A program made the position numbers and the translations under genes. From positions 62,001-126,000 of the forward strand of contig CAITDJ010000030.1 in NCBI GenBank assembly GCA_903891085.1: a stretch of DNA of 64,000 bases. Direction: 5' to 3'. This document shows, in pieces, positions 8,127 through 16,342 of this stretch (within the stretch, counting starts at the first letter, position 1; every line of letters starts with the position of its first letter). The DNA comes from an uncultured Bacteroidota bacterium (GTDB taxonomy: Bacteria > Bacteroidota > Bacteroidia > Bacteroidales > F082). The notes beneath the pieces were generated by a model that saw only the letters and a program-made list of their open reading frames with translations, ran no database searches and was not told the origin of the DNA.

Positions 8127-8822
8127 TTACTTGCCACTTTTTGCTTTGGCGCGACCAATGTATTTATCTGCATTACGGCCATCGGTTGTGGTTGGAAAAT
8201 CGGCTTTTAGTTGTTCATAAACTTTTACAGCCTCATCATTTTTCCCCATCAATTCATAGGTGTTACCGGCTTTCATCAGAAACATAGGGCTGGTAAAATC
8301 GTTTACATTTGTCTTTGCCGCATTAATATATTGATTAACAGCTTTTTCGTTCTGATTAAGTTCGAGGTAGGCATCACCCTTAGCACCTTTTGCCATGGCT
8401 GACAAAATATGATCATCGCTGCTGAATTTGTCGAGGTATTTTATGGCTTCGTTGTACTCACCTTTTTTGAGCAAAGAAATACCGGCATAATAACAAGCCA
8501 GATTACCTGCTTTTGTGGAACCATATTCATCCACAATATCAATAAAACCTAAATTGTTGCCATCACCATAAAGTGCTTTCTGCAATGAGTCGGATTGAAA
8601 ATACTTTTCAGCCATAAACATCTGAACCTGCGCTTCTTTTTGCTTTGGTTCGAGAAAGTAACGGTTGATGCCAAAATAGGCAAATACGATGGCTGCGATC
8701 ACCAACACACCGATAATCATCGGTTTTTGGTTGTTTTCGATGAATTGTTCTGTCCTACTTAAAGCCGATTCAACTACTTCAATTCTTTCTTCGGCTTTTT
8801 CAGTACCTTTGCTATGGGTCAT
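8127..8822 (-). CDS. Membrane-anchored tetratricopeptide-repeat protein (YfgM-like)
   Basis: 231 residues: an acidic cytoplasmic N-terminus, one membrane helix around residues 34-52, then TPR helices. Repeats are recognisable in LACYYAGISLLKKGEYNEAI, AKGDAYLELNQNEKAVNQY and AGNTYELMGKNDEAVKVY. The layout resembles YfgM/BamD-type scaffold proteins, which work at the cytoplasmic membrane in protein folding or secretion. The precise function is unknown. It is a single-gene unit with a -7 element at 8843-8850 and a terminator at 8074-8107. Confidence 0.75.
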   Translation of the reverse strand: MTHSKGTEKAEERIEVVESALSRTEQFIENNQKPMIIGVLVIAAIVFAYFGINRYFLEPKQKEAQVQMFMAEKYFQSDSLQKALYGDGNNLGFIDIVDEYGSTKAGNLACYYAGISLLKKGEYNEAIKYLDKFSSDDHILSAMAKGAKGDAYLELNQNEKAVNQYINAAKTNVNDFTSPMFLMKAGNTYELMGKNDEAVKVYEQLKADFPTTTDGRNADKYIGRAKAKSGK

Positions 8823-8842
8823 AATCTCTTAATTTTGAAGTG

Positions 8843-8850
8843 CAAAAGTA
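8843..8850 (-). promoter_or_regulatory. -7 promoter element for the TPR protein gene
   Basis: TACTTTTG on the minus strand, about 20 bases before the start codon; no clear -33 element. Confidence 0.5.
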
Positions 8851-8922
8851 GTTTTTTTCATTTATATAGCATCATAAGGAAGTAAATAATTCCTTTATTA
8901 CTGATTTACAATTAAATAAAAC

Positions 8923-9891
8923 ATGAATATCATCATTATCTGTGCGTTTTTGAAGAAATATTTCAATTTACAGTGGATATTTAATTTCAGATCCAACAGT
9001 TTTCTCCAACCTGGAATCGGCAAACCCCAGTTTCTATTCCTGTTTTTTGTAATTTTTCTTTCGCAATATGTTTCAGCTGGATGGTATATCGTTGAAAAAA
9101 GTGAGGACCGGTTTGGCAATTTTTCATACCAGTCAACTTTTATTCAGGATGGTTTTATGCGCATAGAGAATGAACAATCTATTTTCATTCTTGATCTGAA
9201 ATCAGAAAGGATCACGCTGGTTTTTCCTCAAAAGATGGGATATTGGACCGGTAATCATGATAGTTTGCGTGAATCGGTTATCTCGGCAGTTGAAACACAA
9301 TTAAACACAATGATTGCCCAATTGCCCGAAAAAGAGCGGATTGCTGCTCAAATTGAGTATGATACCTTATTGTCTGCCATGAAGTCGGATACAATTATTC
9401 ATCAATTGCCTGAACAGATTGTAATACGAAAAAACGACAATGATACTGTTTTATGTGGATTTCAATCGATTGGTTATGATGTTGTTGTTGATTCTGCTAT
9501 CTATGAAAAAATTTGGATAACAAATGAAGTAACTCCTTATAAACCAACTGATATCAAGCAAATTGCGCGAATGACACGGGTGTTTACAAAACCATCACTT
9601 GTTACATTTTATCGAACGAGTGAAAATTGGTATCAATTATTACAGCATGGTATGGTGATGAAATCGGTGGTTATAACTCCGATAGGAGAAAGTGTTACCC
9701 GCGTTGATTCAATGAAGGAAATAAATATTCCTCCGGCATTTTTTGAAGCCCCGCCCGACTACCGCAGCATCGGTATCGATGAACTGATTCTGATAACAAT
9801 GGGGGATGAAAAACCAGCCGATACTAAGCCAAAAGCTTCTACACAACAACCAGGTATGCAGGATTTATATTCCCTGCCTGAACCTAAATAA
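8923..9891 (+). CDS. Putative exported protein, DUF4412-like
   Basis: 322 residues. An unusually long N-terminal region of about 36 residues precedes the hydrophobic signal segment FLFLFFVIFLSQYVSA, after which the mature part starts with GWYIVEKS. The pattern of a short strand, FIQDGFMRIENEQSIFILDL and then MGYWTG resembles DUF4412-type periplasmic or outer-membrane-associated proteins, but the match is from memory and weak. A start closer to the signal segment is not available as ATG; TTG at 8950 is an alternative. The C-terminal 20 residues are low complexity. Function unknown. It is followed by trmH after 28 bases. Confidence 0.65.
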   Translation: MNIIIICAFLKKYFNLQWIFNFRSNSFLQPGIGKPQFLFLFFVIFLSQYVSAGWYIVEKSEDRFGNFSYQSTFIQDGFMRIENEQSIFILDLKSERITLVFPQKMGYWTGNHDSLRESVISAVETQLNTMIAQLPEKERIAAQIEYDTLLSAMKSDTIIHQLPEQIVIRKNDNDTVLCGFQSIGYDVVVDSAIYEKIWITNEVTPYKPTDIKQIARMTRVFTKPSLVTFYRTSENWYQLLQHGMVMKSVVITPIGESVTRVDSMKEINIPPAFFEAPPDYRSIGIDELILITMGDEKPADTKPKASTQQPGMQDLYSLPEPK

Positions 9892-9919
9892 TCAACCATA
9901 AAGTCAATATTATTCGAAA

Positions 9920-10621
9920 ATGTTAGCATTTGAAAGTCAATTCGATCAGCGGCTTCTTGATCTTTTTCTGCAGTTTCTGACCGATAACCGCAGATCAAAA
10001 TTTGAAGAGGTATTAAAATACCGTACCAGACATATAACAGTTGTCATGGAAGATATTTACCAGTCTCAAAACGCAAGCGCTGTGCTCAGAACCTGCGATC
10101 TGACTGGTATTCAGGAGGTAAATATCATCGAAAACAAATATCAGTACGAAGTAAATCCTGATGTTGCACTCGGAAGTTCGAAATGGTTATATCTGAAAAA
10201 ATTCAATAAATCGAAACACAATACGATTGATGCGATTGATTATTTACAAAATTCAGGGTATAAAATTGTTGCTACGAGCCCACATCTTCAGAATCACTCT
10301 CCTGAATCAATCAATTTGGAGAGCCCTATCGCCTTGTTTTTTGGAACTGAGAAACATGGTCTATCACAGGAAGTTATTGAAAGGGCAGATACTTTTATAA
10401 GGATTCCAATGTATGGTTTTACTGAAAGCTACAATATCAGCGTGTCAGCTGCTTTACTGCTTTATACCTTGACCCAGCGTCTTCATAAATCTGAAATTTC
10501 ATGGCAATTGACAGAAAGTGATCATAAACACCTGCTTTTGGACTGGTGCAGGAAATCGGTGCAGGGAGCCGATTTGATTGAAAGAGATTTTTATAGATTG
10601 AATAAACGTTATCCGGATTAG
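9920..10621 (+). CDS. trmH: tRNA (guanosine-2'-O-)-methyltransferase, SPOUT/TrmH family
   Basis: A knotted SpoU-class methyltransferase, most likely the enzyme for Gm18 in tRNA. The three SPOUT motifs are visible: ITVVMEDIYQSQNASAVLRT (motif 1, with the catalytic Arg), LFFGTEKHGLS (motif 2) and IPMYGFTESYNISVSAAL (motif 3, the S-adenosylmethionine loop). The 233-residue length and the N-terminal extension fit TrmH rather than the shorter TrmL. It lies 28 bases after the exported protein gene and converges with murD2. Confidence 0.88.
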   Translation: MLAFESQFDQRLLDLFLQFLTDNRRSKFEEVLKYRTRHITVVMEDIYQSQNASAVLRTCDLTGIQEVNIIENKYQYEVNPDVALGSSKWLYLKKFNKSKHNTIDAIDYLQNSGYKIVATSPHLQNHSPESINLESPIALFFGTEKHGLSQEVIERADTFIRIPMYGFTESYNISVSAALLLYTLTQRLHKSEISWQLTESDHKHLLLDWCRKSVQGADLIERDFYRLNKRYPD

Positions 10622-10653
10622 TTGCTGAAATGTTTTTTCAATATTGTTTCAAA

Positions 10654-11943
10654 TTATTGATTAAAGTTGCGGGCTAATTGTCTGAAGGTATCACCCCGGT
10701 GTTCGAAATTTTTATACGCATCGTAACTGGCTGCTGCCGGAGATAGCAAGCAAATTGAATTTTCCTTATAATTTTTTCGCATTATATCAAAAGCCTCATT
10801 CATTGAATCGTAGGTCATTATTTTGCTTTCGATGGTGTATTTGCCTAATAATTTCATCATTCTTTCGCCTGCCTTGCCAGTAAAAAGCAGGTTTGGAACC
10901 GGATTATCGAGCAAATATTCGATAAGCGCGTTGTATTCAATACCACGGTCGAAACCTCCTAACAGTAAATAATCAACATTGTCGAAGGTGTCGAGTGCGG
11001 CAATGGTAGCCTCTGGGATGGTAGCAATGCTATCGTTGATAAAAGTTACACCATCATAAGTGCCAATTATTTCGAGCCTGTGTGGCAAACCTCTGAATGA
11101 ATGCAAATGAAGTTTTGCCTGCTCCATATCAACGCCTGCTGCATGTACAGCCAACAGGGCAGCTTCAATATTCAAGCGGTTGTGGGCACCTTTAATCGGC
11201 ATTTTATTTTCATTTTCACTTAGTAATCCCAGCGGAAACTGTAGTAACATTTCATGGGCTACCCTTATTTCGGGTAAAAAATCTCGGTGACAAACCAATG
11301 CATCATCTATATGTTGAAACTTGCAGATATTGTATTTGGCTTCTTTGTATTTTTCAAATGTTCCGAAATGATCGAGATGTTCTTCAAAGACATTCAATAA
11401 AACCGCAATATGCGGTGAGTGCTGGATACTTTGTAGTTGATTTGCCGAAAGTTCAAAAACTACCCAGGTTTTATAATTGATAGTTGGAATAACTTCGAAA
11501 CACGGAATGCCAATATTACCTGCAAGAACACAATCGAATAGGCTTTCTTTTAATAAATGAAAGATTAGGCTGGTGGTTGTGCTTTTTCCTTTGGTTCCTG
11601 TGATACCAATGGTTTGCGAAGCATATGCCATCATGAATAAATCAGTTTGTGAACTGATAATTGCTTTTCCTGTGTCAATATAAAGCAATGAAATTCCTGG
11701 TGATTTAATAATGAAATCGTATAACGGTATGCTATCAAGATAGTTTATGCCCGCAAACAGCTTGCAGTTTTTCAATTCATCTTTTATAGGATTTTCAAAA
11801 GCATTCGGGTTTGAATCGGCAATTCCCGGAACACAATCAGGTAAATAGGTTCGGATGAACTGAAGGCTTGATCTGCCTTCACGACCATAGCCAAGAATCA
11901 GAATCTTTTTTTGAGAGAGTGTATCTAATATTTTATCAAGCAT
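10654..11943 (-). CDS. murD2: UDP-MurNAc-L-Ala--glutamate ligase, probably the L-Glu-specific MurD2
   Basis: Mur ligase family: ATP-binding loop GITGTKGKSTTTS (113-125), central-domain FELSANQLQ and EEHLDHFGTFEKYKEAKYNI, and C-terminal LLLGGFDRGIEY. It adds glutamate to UDP-MurNAc-L-Ala in the cytoplasm. Standard MurD uses D-Glu and sits in the dcw cluster between mraY and ftsW/murG. This gene instead overlaps by 8 bases the gene for a MurL-like epimerase. That pairing is known from Xanthomonas oryzae, where MurD2 adds L-Glu and MurL then inverts it. The family is certain; the L-Glu specificity is inferred from the neighbour. At 429 residues it is slightly shorter than typical MurD. Confidence 0.85.
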   Translation of the reverse strand: MLDKILDTLSQKKILILGYGREGRSSLQFIRTYLPDCVPGIADSNPNAFENPIKDELKNCKLFAGINYLDSIPLYDFIIKSPGISLLYIDTGKAIISSQTDLFMMAYASQTIGITGTKGKSTTTSLIFHLLKESLFDCVLAGNIGIPCFEVIPTINYKTWVVFELSANQLQSIQHSPHIAVLLNVFEEHLDHFGTFEKYKEAKYNICKFQHIDDALVCHRDFLPEIRVAHEMLLQFPLGLLSENENKMPIKGAHNRLNIEAALLAVHAAGVDMEQAKLHLHSFRGLPHRLEIIGTYDGVTFINDSIATIPEATIAALDTFDNVDYLLLGGFDRGIEYNALIEYLLDNPVPNLLFTGKAGERMMKLLGKYTIESKIMTYDSMNEAFDIMRKNYKENSICLLSPAAASYDAYKNFEHRGDTFRQLARNFNQ

Positions 11944-13303
11944 ATAATGCGTCTTTCACTATTTTTTCGAACATCGGAAGTAAAAAATGTTGTTCATCAA
12001 AACCAGATAACAGGTGTTCGATCCCGGTTTCGCTGTTTTCAATATCAGTTAGTTGACTAAAAAGTTTTGAAGTCAATAAATACGGGTGATTTTTCAGTAG
12101 TTGCTGAGTGGCTGCCTCAACTTCTTCAACAGTGCCCACACATTCAAAGGGTTTGGTTACACTGCGACCACGCAATTCATCAAGAACAGGTATCAGAGAC
12201 TGGTTATCATATATGAATTGACCAAATATTTGGTTCAGTCGTTGCATAGGAACAAAGGGTGAAAGTATTAAAAAAGTAAACAAGCATTTTGGACAATTGC
12301 AACACCAGCTATCGGTTTTGCTACCGACATTGCAGCTTTTAAAAGTATTAAAATACAATTCATTACGACTAAATATTCGTCCAATCTGAAGTTCGTTTAA
12401 GGGACGAAGCAAGCTGAAATAATTCAAATCATGGTGAAGATATTGCTGACAATAATTTCTGAAATCACACTCAAATTGCAACGACTTGCTGTATTGGTGA
12501 TTGATAGTTGTGTTAGCCACCGTGGCTTCATTTGCGCTCGATTCGTTGGAAAGGGCAATATGTTTCGCTCCGGTTAACATTGCGGCTAATGCCGTAGTAA
12601 AGGCCAGCAAAGCTGAAAAAGGTGTGTGTCCGTTCAAAAAACCTTCGCTGTTCAATTTTATCAATAACGGATCGATACTCCGATGAATAATGATGCAATC
12701 CATGGGAGAAAAACCTGCTAATTCTGCACATTTTGTTGTTGCTTCCCTTGGATTTACAATCAATGGAACGATGGGTAATTTTCCTGATTTCAGGATTTCG
12801 AGACTAACAATTGAATCTTTCCCGCCACCAATCGGAACAATTATTGTTTCATTCAGGGCTATTTCAGACATTGAAAACTGTCTGTCAGATGCTGAAACAA
12901 TATTCATAAATGAAACCTCATCAGTTTCTATTTCATTCAAATAGAAAAACTCGCCCAAACCATTGAAATATAGGTTTTTCCACCATAATATCTGTTTTTC
13001 GGAAAGTTTAAATGGTTTGATAATCACGGTAGCCGGACAAGCGCATTTCCAATAACTTACCAGTTCGATCATTCCAATCTGAAAGATAAATGTTTCCAGT
13101 TCTTCATCGGATATGCTGCTTGTTTTATAGAAAGCACGGGCAGGAATTGTAATTTCCGGTTCGAAATAATAACTATCTGACAGGTTGAATAAAAATTTTA
13201 TTGTAAAATTGTCGTTTACTTTAAGTATAGTATAACTTTGATAAACAAGAAATGGAAATCGGGCACGTAATTTGTTGAAAGTATTGCTGTTATTCATTGT
13301 CAT
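11936..13303 (-). CDS. murL: MurL-like UDP-MurNAc-L-Ala-L-Glu epimerase
   Basis: 455 residues with a PP-loop-like motif IGGGKDS (158-164), the segment ALSNESSANEA (250-260) and a Cys cluster WCCNCPKC near residue 345. These features fit my memory of MurL, the ATP-dependent epimerase that converts the terminal L-Glu of UDP-MurNAc-L-Ala-L-Glu to D-Glu. This bypasses glutamate racemase. The strongest support is context: the stop of this gene overlaps the start of the Mur ligase gene by 8 bases, in the order murL-murD2. A -7 element is at 13332-13339. If it is not MurL, it would be an unnamed PP-loop ATPase tied to a Mur ligase. Confidence 0.8.
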   Translation of the reverse strand: MTMNNSNTFNKLRARFPFLVYQSYTILKVNDNFTIKFLFNLSDSYYFEPEITIPARAFYKTSSISDEELETFIFQIGMIELVSYWKCACPATVIIKPFKLSEKQILWWKNLYFNGLGEFFYLNEIETDEVSFMNIVSASDRQFSMSEIALNETIIVPIGGGKDSIVSLEILKSGKLPIVPLIVNPREATTKCAELAGFSPMDCIIIHRSIDPLLIKLNSEGFLNGHTPFSALLAFTTALAAMLTGAKHIALSNESSANEATVANTTINHQYSKSLQFECDFRNYCQQYLHHDLNYFSLLRPLNELQIGRIFSRNELYFNTFKSCNVGSKTDSWCCNCPKCLFTFLILSPFVPMQRLNQIFGQFIYDNQSLIPVLDELRGRSVTKPFECVGTVEEVEAATQQLLKNHPYLLTSKLFSQLTDIENSETGIEHLLSGFDEQHFLLPMFEKIVKDALYA

Positions 13304-13331
13304 TCAAATGTCAGTGAATTGAAATTGAGGG

Positions 13332-13339
13332 CAAAAGTA
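13332..13339 (-). promoter_or_regulatory. -7 promoter element for murL-murD2
   Basis: TACTTTTG on the minus strand, 29 bases before the murL start; no clear -33 element. Confidence 0.5.
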
Positions 13340-13380
13340 GCGATTAATCAGCAGGCTTATAAAGATTTAACTTGGAAAAT

Positions 13381-13968
13381 ATGGATATTGAAAAACTTCT
13401 TATAATAAAAAAGAACGAACTGGCTCCAGGAAAAGGCAGATTGCTTCTTTCAGAGCCTTTTATGGATGATTTTTATTTTGGACGCTCAGTTGTTTTACTC
13501 ATTGAGCACGATCCAGATGGTTCGTTTGGCTTGATTATGAATAAGCCGGTTTCTGAGAAATTTAACGATATTGTGGGTGATTTTCCACATTTTGATGGAC
13601 AGGTTTATTTTGGTGGTCCGGTTCAGCCTGATAATATGTTCATTTTACATACATTAGGTAACCTTGTTGAAGGCTGCATCGAAATTTTGGATGGATTGTT
13701 TTGGGGTGGTGATCTGGAAGTTGTGAAAGAGCAAATTCTTCTGGGTAATGTAAAACCTGATGAGGTCAGGTTTTATATGGGTTATTCAGGCTGGGAACCT
13801 GAACAGCTTAATTCGGAATTGGAGCGCAATTCATGGGTTGTTACCAAAACCACAGCAAGTATGTTGTTGGAAACCAGACATGCAAAAATGTGGTCCCAAT
13901 TTGTGAGTCAATTAGGTTCTGAGTATAAAATGTGGAATCGGTTTCCTGTAAATCCGGAAATGAATTAG
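13381..13968 (+). CDS. YqgE/AlgH family protein
   Basis: Conserved family of unknown biochemical function. Diagnostic segments are GRLLLSEPFMDDFYFGRSVV and GLIMNKP near the N-terminus and VYFGGPVQPDNMFILH in the middle, then the GYSGWEPEQLNSEL stretch. The frame opens with TTG at 13372; ATG at 13381 is chosen. The 195-residue length is normal. It is a single gene that converges with the rhomboid gene with a gap of 2 bases. Confidence 0.93.
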   Translation: MDIEKLLIIKKNELAPGKGRLLLSEPFMDDFYFGRSVVLLIEHDPDGSFGLIMNKPVSEKFNDIVGDFPHFDGQVYFGGPVQPDNMFILHTLGNLVEGCIEILDGLFWGGDLEVVKEQILLGNVKPDEVRFYMGYSGWEPEQLNSELERNSWVVTKTTASMLLETRHAKMWSQFVSQLGSEYKMWNRFPVNPEMN

Positions 13969-13970
13969 TG

Positions 13971-14576
13971 TTAAAACAATCTTGACAGAAAGTGCTGAAA
14001 TAGTGCTGGTTTCAATATTATCGTAAAGAAAATTCCAAATATTGCACCAAAAAAATGTGCATTATGTCCAATGTTGTCTTTCCCTTGCTTTCCCATATAG
14101 GCCGAGTAAATCAAATATAGAATCCCAAAAATATAGGCCGGAACCGGAAAGGGAATAGGAAATACGAGTAACGTATTGTCAGGCGCAAGAATGATGCTCG
14201 AGAAAACAACAGCCGAAACCGCGCCTGATGCACCAACAGCATCGTAGTAAGGATTCGTTTTTTGCTTGCCAAAGTCGAGTAAAGTTGCAAAGATTATACC
14301 TCCCACATACAGTAAAACATAGTACAACAAACCCTTGGGAAAGCCAAAGATTATATTGAAACTTTGCTCAACCAAACGGCCAAATGACCACAAAACGAAC
14401 ATATTGACAAGTAAATGAAACCATCCGGCATGAACAAATGCATAGGTAAAAAACCGCCATCCCTGATTCTTATCTTTTATTAGCCATGCGTTAAATTTGA
14501 GTTGGTTGAAAAGGTCAAGGTTATTAAAAGCGGCTACTGAAATTAATAGGGTAATAATAATAATGGCAATTGTCAT
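13971..14576 (-). CDS. Rhomboid-family intramembrane serine protease
   Basis: 201 residues with about six membrane helices. The nucleophile Ser is in GASGAV and the partner His in HNAHFFGA; the family's HxxxN segment is seen in HLLVNM after the first periplasmic loop. Cleaves membrane proteins within the bilayer; its substrates are unknown. Last gene of a four-gene minus-strand run; its start overlaps the preceding gene by 4 bases. Confidence 0.93.
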   Translation of the reverse strand: MTIAIIIITLLISVAAFNNLDLFNQLKFNAWLIKDKNQGWRFFTYAFVHAGWFHLLVNMFVLWSFGRLVEQSFNIIFGFPKGLLYYVLLYVGGIIFATLLDFGKQKTNPYYDAVGASGAVSAVVFSSIILAPDNTLLVFPIPFPVPAYIFGILYLIYSAYMGKQGKDNIGHNAHFFGAIFGIFFTIILKPALFQHFLSRLF

Positions 14577-15409
14577 GGTTGAATTTCGGTATTTGGTGTA
14601 GATGGTGCCCCTGTTTTTGTATAGTCAATTTCTGATCCCAGCACACTATGTGGTATAAGGTAAATTGCCAGCATGATGATAGTTGCAACGATTGGCCAGG
14701 TTCTGTTTTCTTTATTTTGACGCAACACCAACCATGAAATTAACCAAAACATAAATGCTATAATGGTCTTATTGTCGGTTAAATCGTGTCCCCATGGCCA
14801 GCCTGTCCAATAGGCATCAAAAGCATATTTTTGGACGATGGGTCCCAGAATTAATCCGCCAACCAGAAACAATAGCATGGTAATTGTGTTAAAAAGATAG
14901 GTGCTTTTGCGTTTCAATAAGGCCTCGAATCCGGTACGTATGCTAAATACCATGGCGAAAAACATAAAGAAAATATGTGGAATAAGAATATAGGCGGGAA
15001 CAGCACCTTTGAAACGAATCACGACCGGTTCCTTGTATAATGAATATGTTTTTGAACCATCATTCAGCGTTATTTCATATTCTACTTTTCCGGCAGCAGG
15101 CTGATGCGGAATCTGCGCTTTGATCACTCCGTTTTCGGGTAATAATGTAATGCTTGTCCATTCATCTTTGCTTTTAAATCGTTTGTATTTGAATGTACCT
15201 GTCACATTATCAGGAACATTCATTTCAAAAGGTGCATCAATTTTGGTATCGTGCGAACGCAACAGTTTGAATGCATATTTTTTACCGGAAATTTCAATTT
15301 TTCCTTTTACAGGATAGGTCGGGCCTGTTGTCCGTTGGTAGACACCAAGTGCTAGCATGAGGACAAATGAAACAAGCCAAAGCTGGAAGGATGAGAATTT
15401 AAATAACAT
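14573..15409 (-). CDS. Conserved membrane protein with extracytoplasmic domain, function unknown
   Basis: 278 residues. One membrane helix near the start is followed by an extracytoplasmic beta-rich domain of about 130 residues (GKIEISGKKYAFKL to VVIRFKG). Four further helices follow, with the loop YWTGWPWGHDLTDNKT between them. The loop motif is common in hypothetical membrane proteins of Bacteroidota and resembles segments of cytochrome b-like or haem-handling proteins, but no haem ligands can be assigned. Overlaps the rhomboid gene by 4 bases and follows the CDF exporter gene by 12 bases. Confidence 0.75.
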   Translation of the reverse strand: MLFKFSSFQLWLVSFVLMLALGVYQRTTGPTYPVKGKIEISGKKYAFKLLRSHDTKIDAPFEMNVPDNVTGTFKYKRFKSKDEWTSITLLPENGVIKAQIPHQPAAGKVEYEITLNDGSKTYSLYKEPVVIRFKGAVPAYILIPHIFFMFFAMVFSIRTGFEALLKRKSTYLFNTITMLLFLVGGLILGPIVQKYAFDAYWTGWPWGHDLTDNKTIIAFMFWLISWLVLRQNKENRTWPIVATIIMLAIYLIPHSVLGSEIDYTKTGAPSTPNTEIQP

Positions 15410-15421
15410 AATTTTGAAGAT

Positions 15422-16339
15422 TTAACAAAGGTTTGTTGGTGAAACTAAGTGTTTTTCCTGGCAAAAATTATGCTCTGCCTGTAATGTAATGTGGTGAATA
15501 CCGTGTCTATGTTCAAGCAATTTTTTAATCTGACAATATATTTCCTGAGTTTCACTAATCTTTATGTCTTTCGAAAGTTCAATATGGCCTTCAAAATGGA
15601 TCATTTGATCAGTAAGGCTCCAGATATGCACATGATGTATGTCGTTTACTCCTGCAATCATCTTAATTTCATCACGTATTATGTTGATGTCTACCGATTT
15701 GGGCGAAGCCTGCATCAATATGGAATACGTTTCAGCCAACACATGATACGTTTCCTTAATAATATAAATGCTTATCAACACTGTTATCAAAGGATCAATC
15801 CACTGAAGATTGTAAAAATATATCAATAAACCACCCACAATCACCGCAACTGAAGACAGGCTATCACCAATTAAATGTAAATAGGCAGCCTTGATATTGA
15901 GGTTTCCGGATGAAAAATCTTTAAGTAAAAAAACGCCTATAATATTGGCAATCAAACCTATTGTGGCCACAATGAACATGGGAATACTTTGAATAGGTTC
16001 GGGATTTAGAAATCTTTGGTAGGCTTCGAATAACAGGAAAATACAGATGGCAATCAGGGTTACCGCATTAAAAAGTGCGGCGAGAATCTGTATTCGTTTA
16101 TACCCGAAAGTGTTGGCCTGGTTTGATTGTTTGTTGCTAATTTTGATGCTGATATACGTAACGGCAATTGCCAGTCCATCACTGAAATTGTGTATGGCAT
16201 CGGAAACCAATGCAAGACTATTCGAGAAAATTCCACCTGCCAATTCGGCAAATGAGATAAAAATATTCAGTAAAACAGTAACCAATAGGTTTCGGTTTTC
16301 TTTACTTTCCACTTTTATATCTCCAACAATCTGATGCAT
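15422..16339 (-). CDS. Cation diffusion facilitator (Zn2+/Cd2+/Co2+ efflux)
   Basis: 305 residues with six membrane helices and the metal-site motifs SDAIHNFSDG (helix 2) and HLIGDSLSS (helix 5), arranged as HxxxD in both. This pattern fits the Zn-CDF subgroup. The C-terminal cytoplasmic metal-binding domain contains NDIHHVHIWSLTDQMIHFEGH. Exports divalent metal in exchange for protons. Begins 3 bases after the GH3 fusion gene stop, so the two are translated from one transcript. Confidence 0.93.
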   Translation of the reverse strand: MHQIVGDIKVESKENRNLLVTVLLNIFISFAELAGGIFSNSLALVSDAIHNFSDGLAIAVTYISIKISNKQSNQANTFGYKRIQILAALFNAVTLIAICIFLLFEAYQRFLNPEPIQSIPMFIVATIGLIANIIGVFLLKDFSSGNLNIKAAYLHLIGDSLSSVAVIVGGLLIYFYNLQWIDPLITVLISIYIIKETYHVLAETYSILMQASPKSVDINIIRDEIKMIAGVNDIHHVHIWSLTDQMIHFEGHIELSKDIKISETQEIYCQIKKLLEHRHGIHHITLQAEHNFCQEKHLVSPTNLC

Positions 16340-16342
16340 AAT

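Noticed and set aside
8898-9119. Minus-strand ORF opposite the exported protein gene
   Set aside because: Antisense to the start of a longer ORF with a signal segment; no promoter-like element in the right direction.
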